A stretch of 64,000 nt of DNA from Bacillota bacterium (GTDB lineage: Bacteria; Bacillota_E; JAJZYS01; JAJYTV01), in NCBI GenBank assembly GCA_021845645.1, contig JAJZVM010000011.1, positions 41,401 to 105,400 on the forward strand, in the 5' to 3' direction. The notes under the pieces are model-generated. The model saw nothing but the letters and a program-made list of their open reading frames with translations. It did no database searches and had not been told where the DNA came from. This document shows positions 1-8,080 of this stretch, piece after piece. The translations under genes and the position numbers were made by a program. Within the stretch, counting starts at the first letter, position 1, and the number at the start of each line of letters is the position of its first letter.

Positions 1-2189
1 TCCGGCTTGATCGGCAGGTCGCGCACGCGGGCTCCTGTGGCGTCCGCGACCGCGTTGGCGACGGCGGCCGCTCCCGGCACGGCGGGAGGCTCGCCGACGC
101 CCTTGGCGCCGAACGGCCCCTGCTCGGCAGGCACCTCGACGAGCGCGATGTCGATCGGCGGCACGTCCGTGGCGCGCGGCAGGGCGTAGTCGAGGAAGCT
201 GCCGCTCATGAGCTGGCCCGAGTCGCCCCAGCGCATCTCCTCGCCGAGGGCGCGCCCGATGGCCTGGGCGACGCCGCCGCGGATCTGGCCCTCCACGGCC
301 ATGGGGTTCAAGGTGCGTCCGACGTCCTGCACGGCCAAGTACCCGAGCGGCTGCACCTCGCCGGTGCGGCGGTCGACGCGCACGCGCGCGACATGGACCG
401 TGAACCCTGGCGCAGCACGCTTGATCGCGATCCTGCCGCGGCCGACGAGTGGCGGTGCGCTGCCGCCGAACGCGGTCGTGCGCCGGGCCAGGTCGGCCAC
501 GTCCAAGCCTCGGCTCGGGGCACCGCGCACGAACACCCTCCCTTCGGCGAGGTCGAGGTCCGAAGCGGACGCCTCGAGTTCCTGCGCCGCCATCTCGAGC
601 AGCTGCTGGCGCGCCTCCTGCGCCGCCTGCAGCACCGCATTGCCGACGGTGAACGTGATCTTGCTGCCGCCCGAGGAGCCCGAGTACGGCGCGCCGTCGG
701 TGTCGCCCGCCTTCACCGCCACCGCGTCCGTGCGCACGCCGAACACCTCTGCGGCGATCTGGGCGAACGTCGTGTTGGTTCCCGTGATGTCCACCGAACC
801 GACCTGCACCGTGATGCTGCCGTCGCCGTTGATGCGGCAGGCCGCGGCCGCCGGCTCGGTGCCGCCGGGCCAACCGCCGGCGGCGACGCCGTAGCCTTCG
901 TCCTCGCCCTTCTTGCGCTCCCGCCAGAACGGATGGCTGCGCGCGGCCTCAAGCGTCTCGACGAGGCCGATCCGCGGCCATGGCGCGCCGTTCGCGCGCG
1001 GGTCCCCCTTCTGGACGGCAGAGCGCAGCCGCAGTTCGAAGGGATCCTGCCCGAGCTTGCGCGCAAGCTCATCCATCGCCGACTCGAGCGCGAAGTAGGC
1101 CTGCGGCGCCCCAGGCGCTCGGTAGGCGCCGGTCGGAGTCTTGTGCGTCAGGACTTCCACGCCTTCGACGAGCAGGTGCGGCACGCGGTAGGTAGACCCC
1201 AGGAGCATGGCGGCGATGCCGACCGTCCCGTCCTCCTGGGCCCCTGCGTCGAGCATGAGGTCGGCGGCGAGCGCCGTCAGGCTGCCGTCGCGGCGGGCCC
1301 CCAGCCGCACGCTGATCTCGGCGAAGGTGCCGGGTCGGCTCTGCATGAAGTCGCCGCTGCGCGTGAGCACCATGCGCACCGGCTGTCCGAGGCGCAGGGC
1401 AAGCGCCGCGACGACCGGCTCGAGCTTGACGAACTTGGCGCCGAAACCGCCGCCCACCGTCATCGCGACGACGCGCACGCGGTGCTCGGGCAGCCCGAGC
1501 GTCGCGCAGACATCCTCACGCACCGCAAACTGGCCCTGCGTCGTGGTATAGATCGCAAGTCCATCGCCCTCAGGCACGGCAAGGGAGCCGTGCGGCTCGA
1601 GATAGCCCTGGTACAGGGCGGGTATGCGGTAGCGCTCCTCGACGACGACATCCGCGAGGCGCATGCCCTCGTCGATGTCGCCACGGACGAAGCGCGCCTC
1701 GCCGCAGACGTTCACCCTTCGCGAGCTTGCGTGCTGTGCGGCGTCCGCGCCGTGGGCGCCGGCATCCGCGCGCTGCGAGCGAAGGGATGCGGGCAGCACC
1801 GCCGCCGCGTCCTCGCGGAGGGCCCGGCGCGGGTCCACCAGTGCAGGCAGCCGCTCGTAGCGCACCCGCACCGCCTGAGCGGCGTCAGCGGCCTTACGTC
1901 TGTCGTCCGCCACGACCACGGCCACGGGCTGGCCGGCGTAGAACACCTCGCCCTGTGCGAGGATGCCGAGCGTACCGATCTCTCCGGCGGCGAATACGCC
2001 GACGACGCCCGGCATCGCCAGGGCCGCCGCCGCATCGATCGCCGTCACGCGGGCGTGCGCGTAGGGACACGTGACGAACTCGGCGTGCAGCGCGCCAGGC
2101 ACGCGCACGTCCGCCACGTAGGCCGTACGCCCGCTGACCTTGTCGCCGCCCTCCAGCCTGCGCTGCGCAACTCCGATGGCTCCAGCCAC
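1..2189 (-). CDS. Molybdenum hydroxylase (xanthine dehydrogenase/aldehyde oxidase family) large subunit, C-terminus cut by window edge
   Basis: Molybdopterin-binding catalytic subunit of a xanthine dehydrogenase/aldehyde oxidase type enzyme, which hydroxylates an aromatic heterocycle or aldehyde. The frame is open from a GTG at 2189, behind an AAGGGGAG ribosome binding site, to the left edge. About 729 codons are visible, and the last ones read DATGARVRDLPIKP, a usual family C-terminus, so only a few residues are lost. Motifs in order: GGGFGAKF near residue 245, AYRAPG near 355, and GVGEPP near 695, whose Glu is the catalytic base in the family. The AYxCSFR loop of form I CO dehydrogenase is absent, so I do not call it coxL. 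It starts 30 bases after the CoxG-like gene. The FAD and 2Fe-2S subunits are not in the window. Substrate unknown. Confidence 0.88.
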   Translation of the reverse strand, partial: MAGAIGVAQRRLEGGDKVSGRTAYVADVRVPGALHAEFVTCPYAHARVTAIDAAAALAMPGVVGVFAAGEIGTLGILAQGEVFYAGQPVAVVVADDRRKAADAAQAVRVRYERLPALVDPRRALREDAAAVLPASLRSQRADAGAHGADAAQHASSRRVNVCGEARFVRGDIDEGMRLADVVVEERYRIPALYQGYLEPHGSLAVPEGDGLAIYTTTQGQFAVREDVCATLGLPEHRVRVVAMTVGGGFGAKFVKLEPVVAALALRLGQPVRMVLTRSGDFMQSRPGTFAEISVRLGARRDGSLTALAADLMLDAGAQEDGTVGIAAMLLGSTYRVPHLLVEGVEVLTHKTPTGAYRAPGAPQAYFALESAMDELARKLGQDPFELRLRSAVQKGDPRANGAPWPRIGLVETLEAARSHPFWRERKKGEDEGYGVAAGGWPGGTEPAAAACRINGDGSITVQVGSVDITGTNTTFAQIAAEVFGVRTDAVAVKAGDTDGAPYSGSSGGSKITFTVGNAVLQAAQEARQQLLEMAAQELEASASDLDLAEGRVFVRGAPSRGLDVADLARRTTAFGGSAPPLVGRGRIAIKRAAPGFTVHVARVRVDRRTGEVQPLGYLAVQDVGRTLNPMAVEGQIRGGVAQAIGRALGEEMRWGDSGQLMSGSFLDYALPRATDVPPIDIALVEVPAEQGPFGAKGVGEPPAVPGAAAVANAVADATGARVRDLPIKP

Positions 2190-2219
2190 GTACAGGTCTC
2201 CCCTTTCCCGATACGCTGC

Positions 2220-2666
2220 CTACTCTTCGGCAAACGCCTTGGCCTCGCGCCCGATGCCATCGCAGAACTGGCGCACCAGCAGGGTCGCGATACCGCCCGC
2301 CACCCGCTGGCCCAAGGCGGCGAGCGGTCCGCCAAGCTCGCTCTCGGCGCTGTATGCCACATCGGTACCCTCGTCCGATGGCGTGAAGCTCGTATGCACC
2401 GTCGCCTCGACGTAACCGCGTGGCGCCTCAAGCTCCAGCTCGAAATCGAAGCGGTGTCCCGGATCATGCTGCAGGATGCGAATCGCTCCCTGGTAGCTGC
2501 CCCGCACGGCGGCGACGCCGATCGAGATCTCGATGCGGTAGCCGTCGGCACCAGGTTCGAGCGCGCTGCAGCCCGGCAGGCTGCGCCTCAGCCGCGCGGG
2601 ATCGGAGAGCACCCTGCCGACGGCTTCGGGAGGTGCCTTGACGCTCGCCGTGCCGCTGATGTCCAA
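2220..2666 (-). CDS. CoxG-like SRPBCC family protein
   Basis: A 148-residue SRPBCC/START-fold protein of the CoxG (carbon monoxide dehydrogenase subunit G) family. These are accessory proteins encoded beside molybdenum hydroxylases and thought to help maturation or membrane recruitment. The start is a TTG at 2666 preceded by GGAGGGAG. An upstream in-frame extension exists but has no family resemblance. Family features are the N-terminal DISGTASVKAPPEAV stretch, the LPGC motif near residue 33, and a C-terminal amphipathic helix. It lies directly before the hydroxylase large subunit on the same strand, so the two are probably one transcript. Family assignment is firm; exact role is inference. 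Confidence 0.85.
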   Translation of the reverse strand: MDISGTASVKAPPEAVGRVLSDPARLRRSLPGCSALEPGADGYRIEISIGVAAVRGSYQGAIRILQHDPGHRFDFELELEAPRGYVEATVHTSFTPSDEGTDVAYSAESELGGPLAALGQRVAGGIATLLVRQFCDGIGREAKAFAEE

Positions 2667-3079
2667 GAGACTCCCTCCTACGGTCGCTCGCAGAGAGGCC
2701 GGCCTTGCGGCCGGCTTCAGTCTTCGCTGCCCGGTCGGTGCGAACCTGCCAGAAGTTTGTCCTTGAGGCGGTCTTGCGGCAACACGGCCTGAGACACGCG
2801 CCGTTCGGCCGCCACGCGCCGCTGCGAGCTGGCCGCACGGGGCAGACGAGGCGCCCCGGTTCCTGGCGGCCAGTTCGGCCTCGGCCCGCGATGGCGCATG
2901 TCGACGCCGATCCCAGCCTCTTCGTCGTCGCCGTCGTCGAGAGACGTCGAGGAGCCGCCCCGTCCCCCATTCGCGGTGGTACGCCATCGACCACGTGGAA
3001 CGACCGGGCCGAAGCGTGAGGACATGCCGGCCCTGACCGTCAACCCCAGCTCGGCCCGCCTGGTGGAGGCATCTGCACG
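2667..3079. other. Intergenic region between paaD and the CoxG-like gene
   Basis: About 410 bases with no gene I can support. Open frames cross it on both strands (for example minus 2717-3043, 108 codons, rich in Arg/Gly/Asp), but none has a convincing ribosome binding site or a recognisable product. The only structure I see is a GC hairpin at 2696-2717, just upstream of the CoxG-like start. Confidence 0.5.
2696..2717 (-). terminator. GC-rich hairpin downstream of the paa genes
   Basis: A 9-base-pair stem (AGGCCGGCC with GGCCGGCTT, one G-T pair) and a TTGC loop. On the minus strand it follows the paa genes and precedes the CoxG-like TTG by about 30 bases. There is no T-tract, so it could be a terminator, an attenuator or an mRNA processing site. 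Confidence 0.35.
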
Positions 3080-3529
3080 TCAGAGGGCCTTCATCTGCTC
3101 AAAGGGGTTGCGGCACGTATCGCAGTAGTAGACGGAGCGGCAGCGCGTGGGCCCGAACGCCGACGCCGCGCGCGTGTGGCGCGACCCGCAGTAGGGACAG
3201 GCCGGTGAATCCCCGGGCGGCGCGATGCCGAAGCTCTGCAGCGCGAGCCGCCCGCGCTCGTTGATGCGCGACGTGTTCCAGGCCGGATCCATGCGGAATG
3301 AGACCTGTACCTCGTCGACGCCCGGCAGTTCCGCCACCTTGCGCCGCACCGCCTCCGCCATGAAGCCCAGTGCCGGGCAGCCGCTGAAGGTGGGCAGGAG
3401 CTCGACCAGCACCTTGCCGCCCTCGACCCCGACCGCCTCGACCACGCCGAGATCGACGATGCTGAGCACAGGAATCTCGGGGTCGTGCACCGCCTGCAAG
3501 GCCGCCCTCACCTGTGCCTCGGTCGGCAT
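3080..3529 (-). CDS. paaD: Phenylacetyl-CoA epoxidase subunit PaaD
   Basis: A 149-residue PaaD, needed for assembly of the ring-1,2-phenylacetyl-CoA epoxidase. Residues ~1-90 are a MIP18/DUF59 domain (VHDPEIPVLSIVDLG, then TFSGCPA with the conserved Cys). The C-terminus is a zinc-ribbon-like segment with CPYCGS and CDTC pairs. The chosen ATG at 3529 is preceded by AAAGGGGG; the frame is open further upstream, but that part only shadows paaC. It lies 14 bases after paaC as the last gene of paaABCD. paaE, the reductase usually next, is not present here. Confidence 0.93.
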   Translation of the reverse strand: MPTEAQVRAALQAVHDPEIPVLSIVDLGVVEAVGVEGGKVLVELLPTFSGCPALGFMAEAVRRKVAELPGVDEVQVSFRMDPAWNTSRINERGRLALQSFGIAPPGDSPACPYCGSRHTRAASAFGPTRCRSVYYCDTCRNPFEQMKAL

Positions 3530-3543
3530 GTCCCCGCCCCCTT

Positions 3544-4320
3544 TCACCAGATCGCCCCGGGATCGCTCCGCCACACCTCGCCCATCGTCGCAAGGAGCTC
3601 GCCGAGATCCTTGAGGTGCTCGCCCGCGCGGCCGCGGGGACCCTGCCGCGGCGGCGCGAACGTCAAGCCGTACGGCGAGATCTCCTCCTGCACCCGCGCG
3701 ACGAAACGGTCCCACAGGCGCGAGGGCGCCTCCGGCAGGATGCCTGCGCGGACCAGCGCCCCTTCCCACGCCAGCGGCCGGAACAGGTCGAAGCTGTCGG
3801 CCGCGACGCGGTCGAGCGCGTGCACGAGCCGCAGGGCGGCTTCGCTCCCGCCGCCCGCCAGTGCACGCAGCCATGTGCGGCCGTGCTCCAGATGGTACCG
3901 CTCCTCGCGGCGCATGCGCTCGGCGAGGGACCGCAAGAGCGGTTCGCCCGAGCGCAAGAGCTGCTCGGTACGCAGGTCGTCCGCGATGTCGTAGACGAAG
4001 TGGCGCATGACGCTGAAGGCCCAGTCGCCGTTCGGCCGCTCGAGCAGCACCGCGTTGCGCATCGCGTCGGGCCGCCGCCCGAACGCGATGGCGTCGGTCC
4101 CCGGCCCGCCGGAGTCCTGCACAAGGTCGTACAGCATCTGGGCGTGCGCGATCTCGTCCTGGGCGATCGAGGCGAACGCCACGTCCTCCTCGATCAGCGG
4201 CGCGAAGGCGCACCATTCGGAGTCGCGGTGCCCGAGCACCAGCTCGTCGTCGGCCAGGGTCAGGACGTACTCGCGAAGTACGGCGCGCAGGCCGACGTCC
4301 AGGTCCCTACCGATCTGCAC
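3544..4320 (-). CDS. paaC: Phenylacetyl-CoA epoxidase structural subunit PaaC
   Basis: A 258-residue ferritin-like all-alpha protein of the PaaC family, which pairs with PaaA in the oxygen-dependent epoxidation of phenylacetyl-CoA. Visible signatures are the ASIAQDEIAHAQ helix near residue 50 and REERYHLEHG near 138. These keep acidic and His residues typical of the fold; in characterised systems PaaC is structural rather than catalytic. The start overlaps the end of paaB by 14 bases, indicating translational coupling. Confidence 0.93.
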   Translation of the reverse strand: MQIGRDLDVGLRAVLREYVLTLADDELVLGHRDSEWCAFAPLIEEDVAFASIAQDEIAHAQMLYDLVQDSGGPGTDAIAFGRRPDAMRNAVLLERPNGDWAFSVMRHFVYDIADDLRTEQLLRSGEPLLRSLAERMRREERYHLEHGRTWLRALAGGGSEAALRLVHALDRVAADSFDLFRPLAWEGALVRAGILPEAPSRLWDRFVARVQEEISPYGLTFAPPRQGPRGRAGEHLKDLGELLATMGEVWRSDPGAIW

Positions 4321-4609
4321 CTTGCTCGCCCCCGAATCGCTTCCACTTGTCGACCGTGGCGCGGTATCCGCTGCCGAGCCTGTAGCCGCGCGGCTCGGCC
4401 GGGCCGAGCGACGCGCCGTCCCGCGGCGCGACCTGCACCGCGGGGCGCGGCACGACCCAGATCTCTACGTACTCCGAGCGCCGGCAGAAGAGCTCCCTTG
4501 CCAGGACCAGGGCAAGATCCGGTCCCGCCGCCTGAAGGCTTCCGGCGTGGCAGAAGGTCGCTCCGGGCTTCTCCTGACCGAACACCTCGTAGACATCGAG
4601 ATCCGCCAC
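4307..4609 (-). CDS. paaB: Phenylacetyl-CoA epoxidase subunit PaaB
   Basis: A 100-residue PaaB, the small bridging subunit of the phenylacetyl-CoA epoxidase complex. The sequence begins DLDVYEVFGQEKPG and contains ARELFCRRSEYVEIWVVPR, the standard family core. The start is a GTG at 4609 behind GGAGGAG; a longer in-frame extension to 4675 runs back into paaA and is not needed. It lies 16 bases after the paaA stop and overlaps paaC. Confidence 0.92.
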   Translation of the reverse strand: MADLDVYEVFGQEKPGATFCHAGSLQAAGPDLALVLARELFCRRSEYVEIWVVPRPAVQVAPRDGASLGPAEPRGYRLGSGYRATVDKWKRFGGEQGADR

Positions 4610-4625
4610 CGCAGTCTCCTCCCGC

Positions 4626-5543
4626 CTAGGCGGCGTACTCGGACCGCATCGCGGCAACCACCCAGCCCTGTTCATCCCGGCTGAGGCGTCGCAGAGACAG
4701 GCGCTCGGCCGTACGCTGGCCGTCGCCCCTGATCACCTGCCAGAATTCGTTCCAGTCCGGATCGCCGTAGGTCCACAGGCCCGTGGCCGCATTGAGGCGC
4801 AGCTCAGGATCGGGGATGGCGAGGCCGAGCCGCTGGATCTTGGGCACGTACTTGCGCAGGAAGCTCTGGCGCAGGTCCTCGTTCGAGGCGGTGCGGATCC
4901 GCCACCGGAAGGCGTCGACGTTCGGCGACTCGCCGGGCGGGCCGAAGAAGTGCAGAAGCGGCCGCCACCAGCGGCTGAGGGCATCCTGCAGCATGGCGCG
5001 CTGCGAGGGCGTGCCAGAGGCCAGGGTCAGGACGATGTCCTCGCCGTGCTTGAGATGTACCGCCTCTTCGGCGCAGATGCGGCGCAGGATGCGCGCATAG
5101 GGTGCGTAGCTCGTTCTCAGGAGGGCGCCCTGCGTCTCGAGCGCCGCCCCGTCGACGAGCCAGGCGATGATACCCACGTCGGCCCAGGTGGGCGCGGGGT
5201 AGCTGAAGACGTTGTGGAACTTCGCCCGGCCACAGATCAGGTCGTCGAGCATGTCTTCGCGCGTGATGTCGAACGGCGTGGCCAAATCCTCCGCCACGCG
5301 GTAGATCATCTGCGCGTGACCGATTTCGTCCTGCACCTTCGACAGCACCGACAACTTGCGCCGCAGCCCCGGTGCGCGCGGGATCCACTCGCGCTCGGGG
5401 AGGGCGCCCATCAGCTCGGAGTTCGCGTGCGTGACGATGAGCCGCAGGCACTGGCGCCTGTAGGCGTCGGGCATGACATCGTCGGCCTCGATCAGCTCGC
5501 CGCGGGCGATCCGCGCGTCGAAGGCCTGCAGGTCCATGTCCAC
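4626..5543 (-). CDS. paaA: Phenylacetyl-CoA epoxidase catalytic subunit PaaA
   Basis: Catalytic diiron monooxygenase subunit of the ring-1,2-phenylacetyl-CoA epoxidase, the second step of aerobic phenylacetate breakdown. About 305 residues. The diiron-binding helices are visible as KVQDEIGHAQ and CAEEAVHLKHGED, each carrying the Glu-x-x-His ligand pattern. I chose the GTG at 5543 because AGGAGGG lies six bases upstream; an ATG at 5579 is also in frame and would add 12 residues. It is the first gene of paaABCD and has a promoter/operator candidate just upstream. Confidence 0.93.
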   Translation of the reverse strand: MDMDLQAFDARIARGELIEADDVMPDAYRRQCLRLIVTHANSELMGALPEREWIPRAPGLRRKLSVLSKVQDEIGHAQMIYRVAEDLATPFDITREDMLDDLICGRAKFHNVFSYPAPTWADVGIIAWLVDGAALETQGALLRTSYAPYARILRRICAEEAVHLKHGEDIVLTLASGTPSQRAMLQDALSRWWRPLLHFFGPPGESPNVDAFRWRIRTASNEDLRQSFLRKYVPKIQRLGLAIPDPELRLNAATGLWTYGDPDWNEFWQVIRGDGQRTAERLSLRRLSRDEQGWVVAAMRSEYAA

Positions 5544-5610
5544 CGCGATCCCTCCTGGTCCTGCCGCACGCTGCTCCATCCTGCCCTGTCAGCTTCCCCG
5601 GATGGCCTAT

Positions 5611-5629
5611 GTTATACGGTCACTTGACC
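5611..5629 (-). promoter_or_regulatory. Candidate paa promoter -10 and operator
   Basis: On the minus strand a TATAAC hexamer (5616-5611) lies immediately downstream of a perfect inverted repeat GGTCA-CT-TGACC (5618-5629). An operator abutting the -10 would let a repressor block paa transcription. The -35 region is poor. A TetR-type PaaR is the usual regulator of such operons, but none is encoded here, so the regulator is unknown. Confidence 0.35.
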
Positions 5630-5758
5630 CTACGTACCTATCCTACTGGCCCTGACTCGACGCCGTCAACGTTCAAGGCTCCGAGGCAGGAAATACCGTT
5701 GCCAAGCATAAATCTGCGCGTGAGAGCACAACACTCTGATACCTGAGGGGGGTCCTCG

Positions 5759-6838
5759 ATGGAGTTCGCCTTCCACGGCAGTCCGAAGGACTCGTGCATG
5801 GCGACCTTTTCCAACCGCCTGAGCCGCGCCCTGAAGGAAGCAGGCCATCAACCGAGCGAGCCCGTACCCGGTGTGGGGCTCGTCTTCAGCCATGTCGACG
5901 AGGAGCATCTTCGCCCGTTCCGGCGCCACGCGCAGGCCACCTACATCATCGCGCTGCTCCGCCTGCCGGCGGTTCCGCCCGACTTTCTGCGCGTCGCCTA
6001 CCCCTTCATGATCCGCTCGCTCGCGAACCTCCTGATCGCCGTCGTCGGGCCGGCGGAGGACACCGAGACCTACTTCATGACCCTGGAGCGGGGCTACTAC
6101 CGCATCGCGCCGCAGACCGACCCCGCCCTGCACATGCAGGAAGTGGTGCGCCGGCTGACGCCGCTCGCCACCTCCCATCTGATCATCGACAACCTCTTCG
6201 ACCCCGACCTCGAGCCGGAGCTCTGGCAAGGCGACGACGCGACGGTGGAGCTTGAGCGCGCCGGACAGGTCCTCGACGCCTGGAACCTCCTGCCGGCCCC
6301 CTTCCCGATGCAGGAGATCCTCTCGCCGGAAGACTTCCGCCACGTGCAACGCCTCTATCAGATCGGCGGTCTGAGCTACGGCAACCTCAGCCAGCGCCGG
6401 GACCGCCACCGCTACTGGATGTCCGCGAGCGGCGTCAACAAGGCGCGGCTGCACGACGTCGGCGACGAGGTGCTGCTCGTCAAGGACTTCGACCAAGAAC
6501 GCAAGGCCATGCGCCTCTCGGTGCCGCCGGATATCAAGCCGCGCCGCGTCTCCGTGGACGCGATCGAGCACTTCATGATCTACCGGGAGCACCCGGATGT
6601 CGGGGCAATCATCCATGTCCACGCCTGGATGGACGGCATCCCGTCGACCGACGTCAACTATCCCTGCGGCACGATCGAGCTCGCCACGTCGGTCGCGCAC
6701 CTGGTGCGCCAAGCGCCCGATCCGTCGAGGGCGGTCGTGGGGCTGCGCAACCATGGCATGACGATCACCGGCCGCAGCCTCGACGACATCATGGAGCGCG
6801 TCGACGGCAAGATCCTGCCACAGGTGCCGATGTCCTGA
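5759..6838 (+). CDS. Class II aldolase/adducin family protein with unrecognised N-terminal domain
   Basis: A 359-residue protein. Residues ~185-350 form a class II aldolase/adducin domain: GGLSYGNLSQR near 204 (phosphate loop), HVHAW with two zinc-ligand histidines near 283, and NHGMTI near 331 with the third. Members cleave or epimerise sugar phosphates through a divalent metal enolate. Residues 1-180 do not match anything I recognise; they contain EEHLRPFRRHAQ and a hydrophobic stretch IRSLANLLIAVVG. The GGGGGG ribosome binding site precedes the ATG. The stop overlaps the next ATG (TGATG), so it is co-translated with the alcohol dehydrogenase. A two-step sugar or polyol pathway is inference. 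Confidence 0.75.
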   Translation: MEFAFHGSPKDSCMATFSNRLSRALKEAGHQPSEPVPGVGLVFSHVDEEHLRPFRRHAQATYIIALLRLPAVPPDFLRVAYPFMIRSLANLLIAVVGPAEDTETYFMTLERGYYRIAPQTDPALHMQEVVRRLTPLATSHLIIDNLFDPDLEPELWQGDDATVELERAGQVLDAWNLLPAPFPMQEILSPEDFRHVQRLYQIGGLSYGNLSQRRDRHRYWMSASGVNKARLHDVGDEVLLVKDFDQERKAMRLSVPPDIKPRRVSVDAIEHFMIYREHPDVGAIIHVHAWMDGIPSTDVNYPCGTIELATSVAHLVRQAPDPSRAVVGLRNHGMTITGRSLDDIMERVDGKILPQVPMS

Positions 6839-8073
6839 TGCAGCAGGCTACCGGTCTCGTCTACCGCGTGTCGATCCCACGCTATCTCATGGGCCGCGCG
6901 CTCGGCCCCGTATGGCCGTGGCTGCTCTACGGCCCGCTTTCGTCCATCTCCCTGCAGCGGCGCCCCCTGCCGCAGCCGCCGCAAGGCGACTGGCTCGAGC
7001 TTGGGACGCGGCTCTGCGGCATCTGCGGCTCGGATGTGGCCCTTCTGCGCGGCAAGTCCAGCCCCGCCCTCTCGCCGTTCCATTCCTTCCCCGCCGTCCT
7101 GGGCCACGAGGTGCTGGCCGACGTGGCGGGGCCGGTCGGCGACGCCCTCGCGGGGCGGCGCGTCGTCGTCGACCCCGTCATCTCATGCCAGATGCGCGGC
7201 ATCGAGCCGTGCCCCGCCTGCGCTTCGGGGCAGAGCCAGCAATGCAGGCGCCGGGGCGAACGCGACGGCCTGGGGCCCGGCACTCTCGTCGGCTATCACG
7301 CCCAGCTGCCCGGCGGTTTCGGCGACCGGCTCTTCGCCCACCGCAGCCAGCTCTACGCCGTGCCTGACGCGGTGCCAGACGAGCGCGCGGTTCTGGCCGA
7401 GCCGTACGCGATCGCGCTGCACGGCGTTCTGCGCAGTCCGCCGCCCGCGGGCGCCAAGCTACTGGTGCTGGGCGGCGGCACGATCGGCCTCCTGACCGTC
7501 GCTGCCCTGGCGCGCCACGCCCAGGCTGAGATCCACCTCGTGGCGCGCCACCCGCACCAGCGCCGCCTGGGTCTCGAGCTCGGCGCCCACAGGGCCTACG
7601 GCCCTCCGGGTGCGTCCGTCGCGGTGCAGGCCGCGGTGGCAGCGCAGCTCCTGCGTCCGCTGATGGGGCCGCCGGTGTTCAGCGACGGTTTCGACTATGT
7701 CTACGACTGCATCGGCTCCGAGGACAGCCTGCGCGACAGCCTGCGCGTCACACGCCACGGCGGCACCTTGGTGCTGCTCGGCACCGCCGGATCCGTGAAC
7801 GTGGACTGGTCCTTCGTCTGGGCCAACGAACTCGACCTCATCGGCTGCTTCGGCTATGGGCGCGAGACAGACGGGCGTCACACCTTCCAGTGGGCGCTTG
7901 ACGACTTCGCGGCCCACGATGGCGCCGCGTTCGAGCGACTCATCACCGACCGCTACCGCCTCCAGGACTATCGCGAGGCCATGCGCCGCCAGCTCGTCGC
8001 AGGCCCGAACCGGCCACTCAAGGCCGTCTTCGACTTCCGCGCCGGATCGCCGGCTGGTGCCGGGAATCGCTGA
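6838..8073 (+). CDS. Zinc-dependent medium-chain alcohol dehydrogenase
   Basis: A 411-residue MDR-family dehydrogenase. CGICGSDVALL near residue 60 gives the catalytic zinc Cys, and GHEVLADVAG near 89 the His/Glu pair. A partial structural zinc lobe (CPAC...C) lies at ~125-140. VLGGGTIGLLTVAAL near 210 is the Rossmann nucleotide-binding loop. It is slightly longer than the usual 340-380 residues because of an extended N-terminus. Translationally coupled to the aldolase by a TGATG overlap, which suggests it oxidises or reduces a related hydroxyl compound. Substrate not identifiable from sequence. Confidence 0.85.
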   Translation: MQQATGLVYRVSIPRYLMGRALGPVWPWLLYGPLSSISLQRRPLPQPPQGDWLELGTRLCGICGSDVALLRGKSSPALSPFHSFPAVLGHEVLADVAGPVGDALAGRRVVVDPVISCQMRGIEPCPACASGQSQQCRRRGERDGLGPGTLVGYHAQLPGGFGDRLFAHRSQLYAVPDAVPDERAVLAEPYAIALHGVLRSPPPAGAKLLVLGGGTIGLLTVAALARHAQAEIHLVARHPHQRRLGLELGAHRAYGPPGASVAVQAAVAAQLLRPLMGPPVFSDGFDYVYDCIGSEDSLRDSLRVTRHGGTLVLLGTAGSVNVDWSFVWANELDLIGCFGYGRETDGRHTFQWALDDFAAHDGAAFERLITDRYRLQDYREAMRRQLVAGPNRPLKAVFDFRAGSPAGAGNR

Positions 8074-8080
8074 CGCCGCG

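Noticed and set aside
1..2189. Calling the molybdenum hydroxylase a CO dehydrogenase (CoxL) because CoxG is adjacent
   Set aside because: The diagnostic AYxCSFR active-site loop is AYRAPG here, so a general xanthine dehydrogenase/aldehyde oxidase label is safer.
393..2792. 799-codon open frame on the plus strand
   Set aside because: Antisense to the molybdenum hydroxylase and CoxG-like genes. Composition is Arg/Ala/His-rich without any domain; high GC removes stop codons in the opposite strand.
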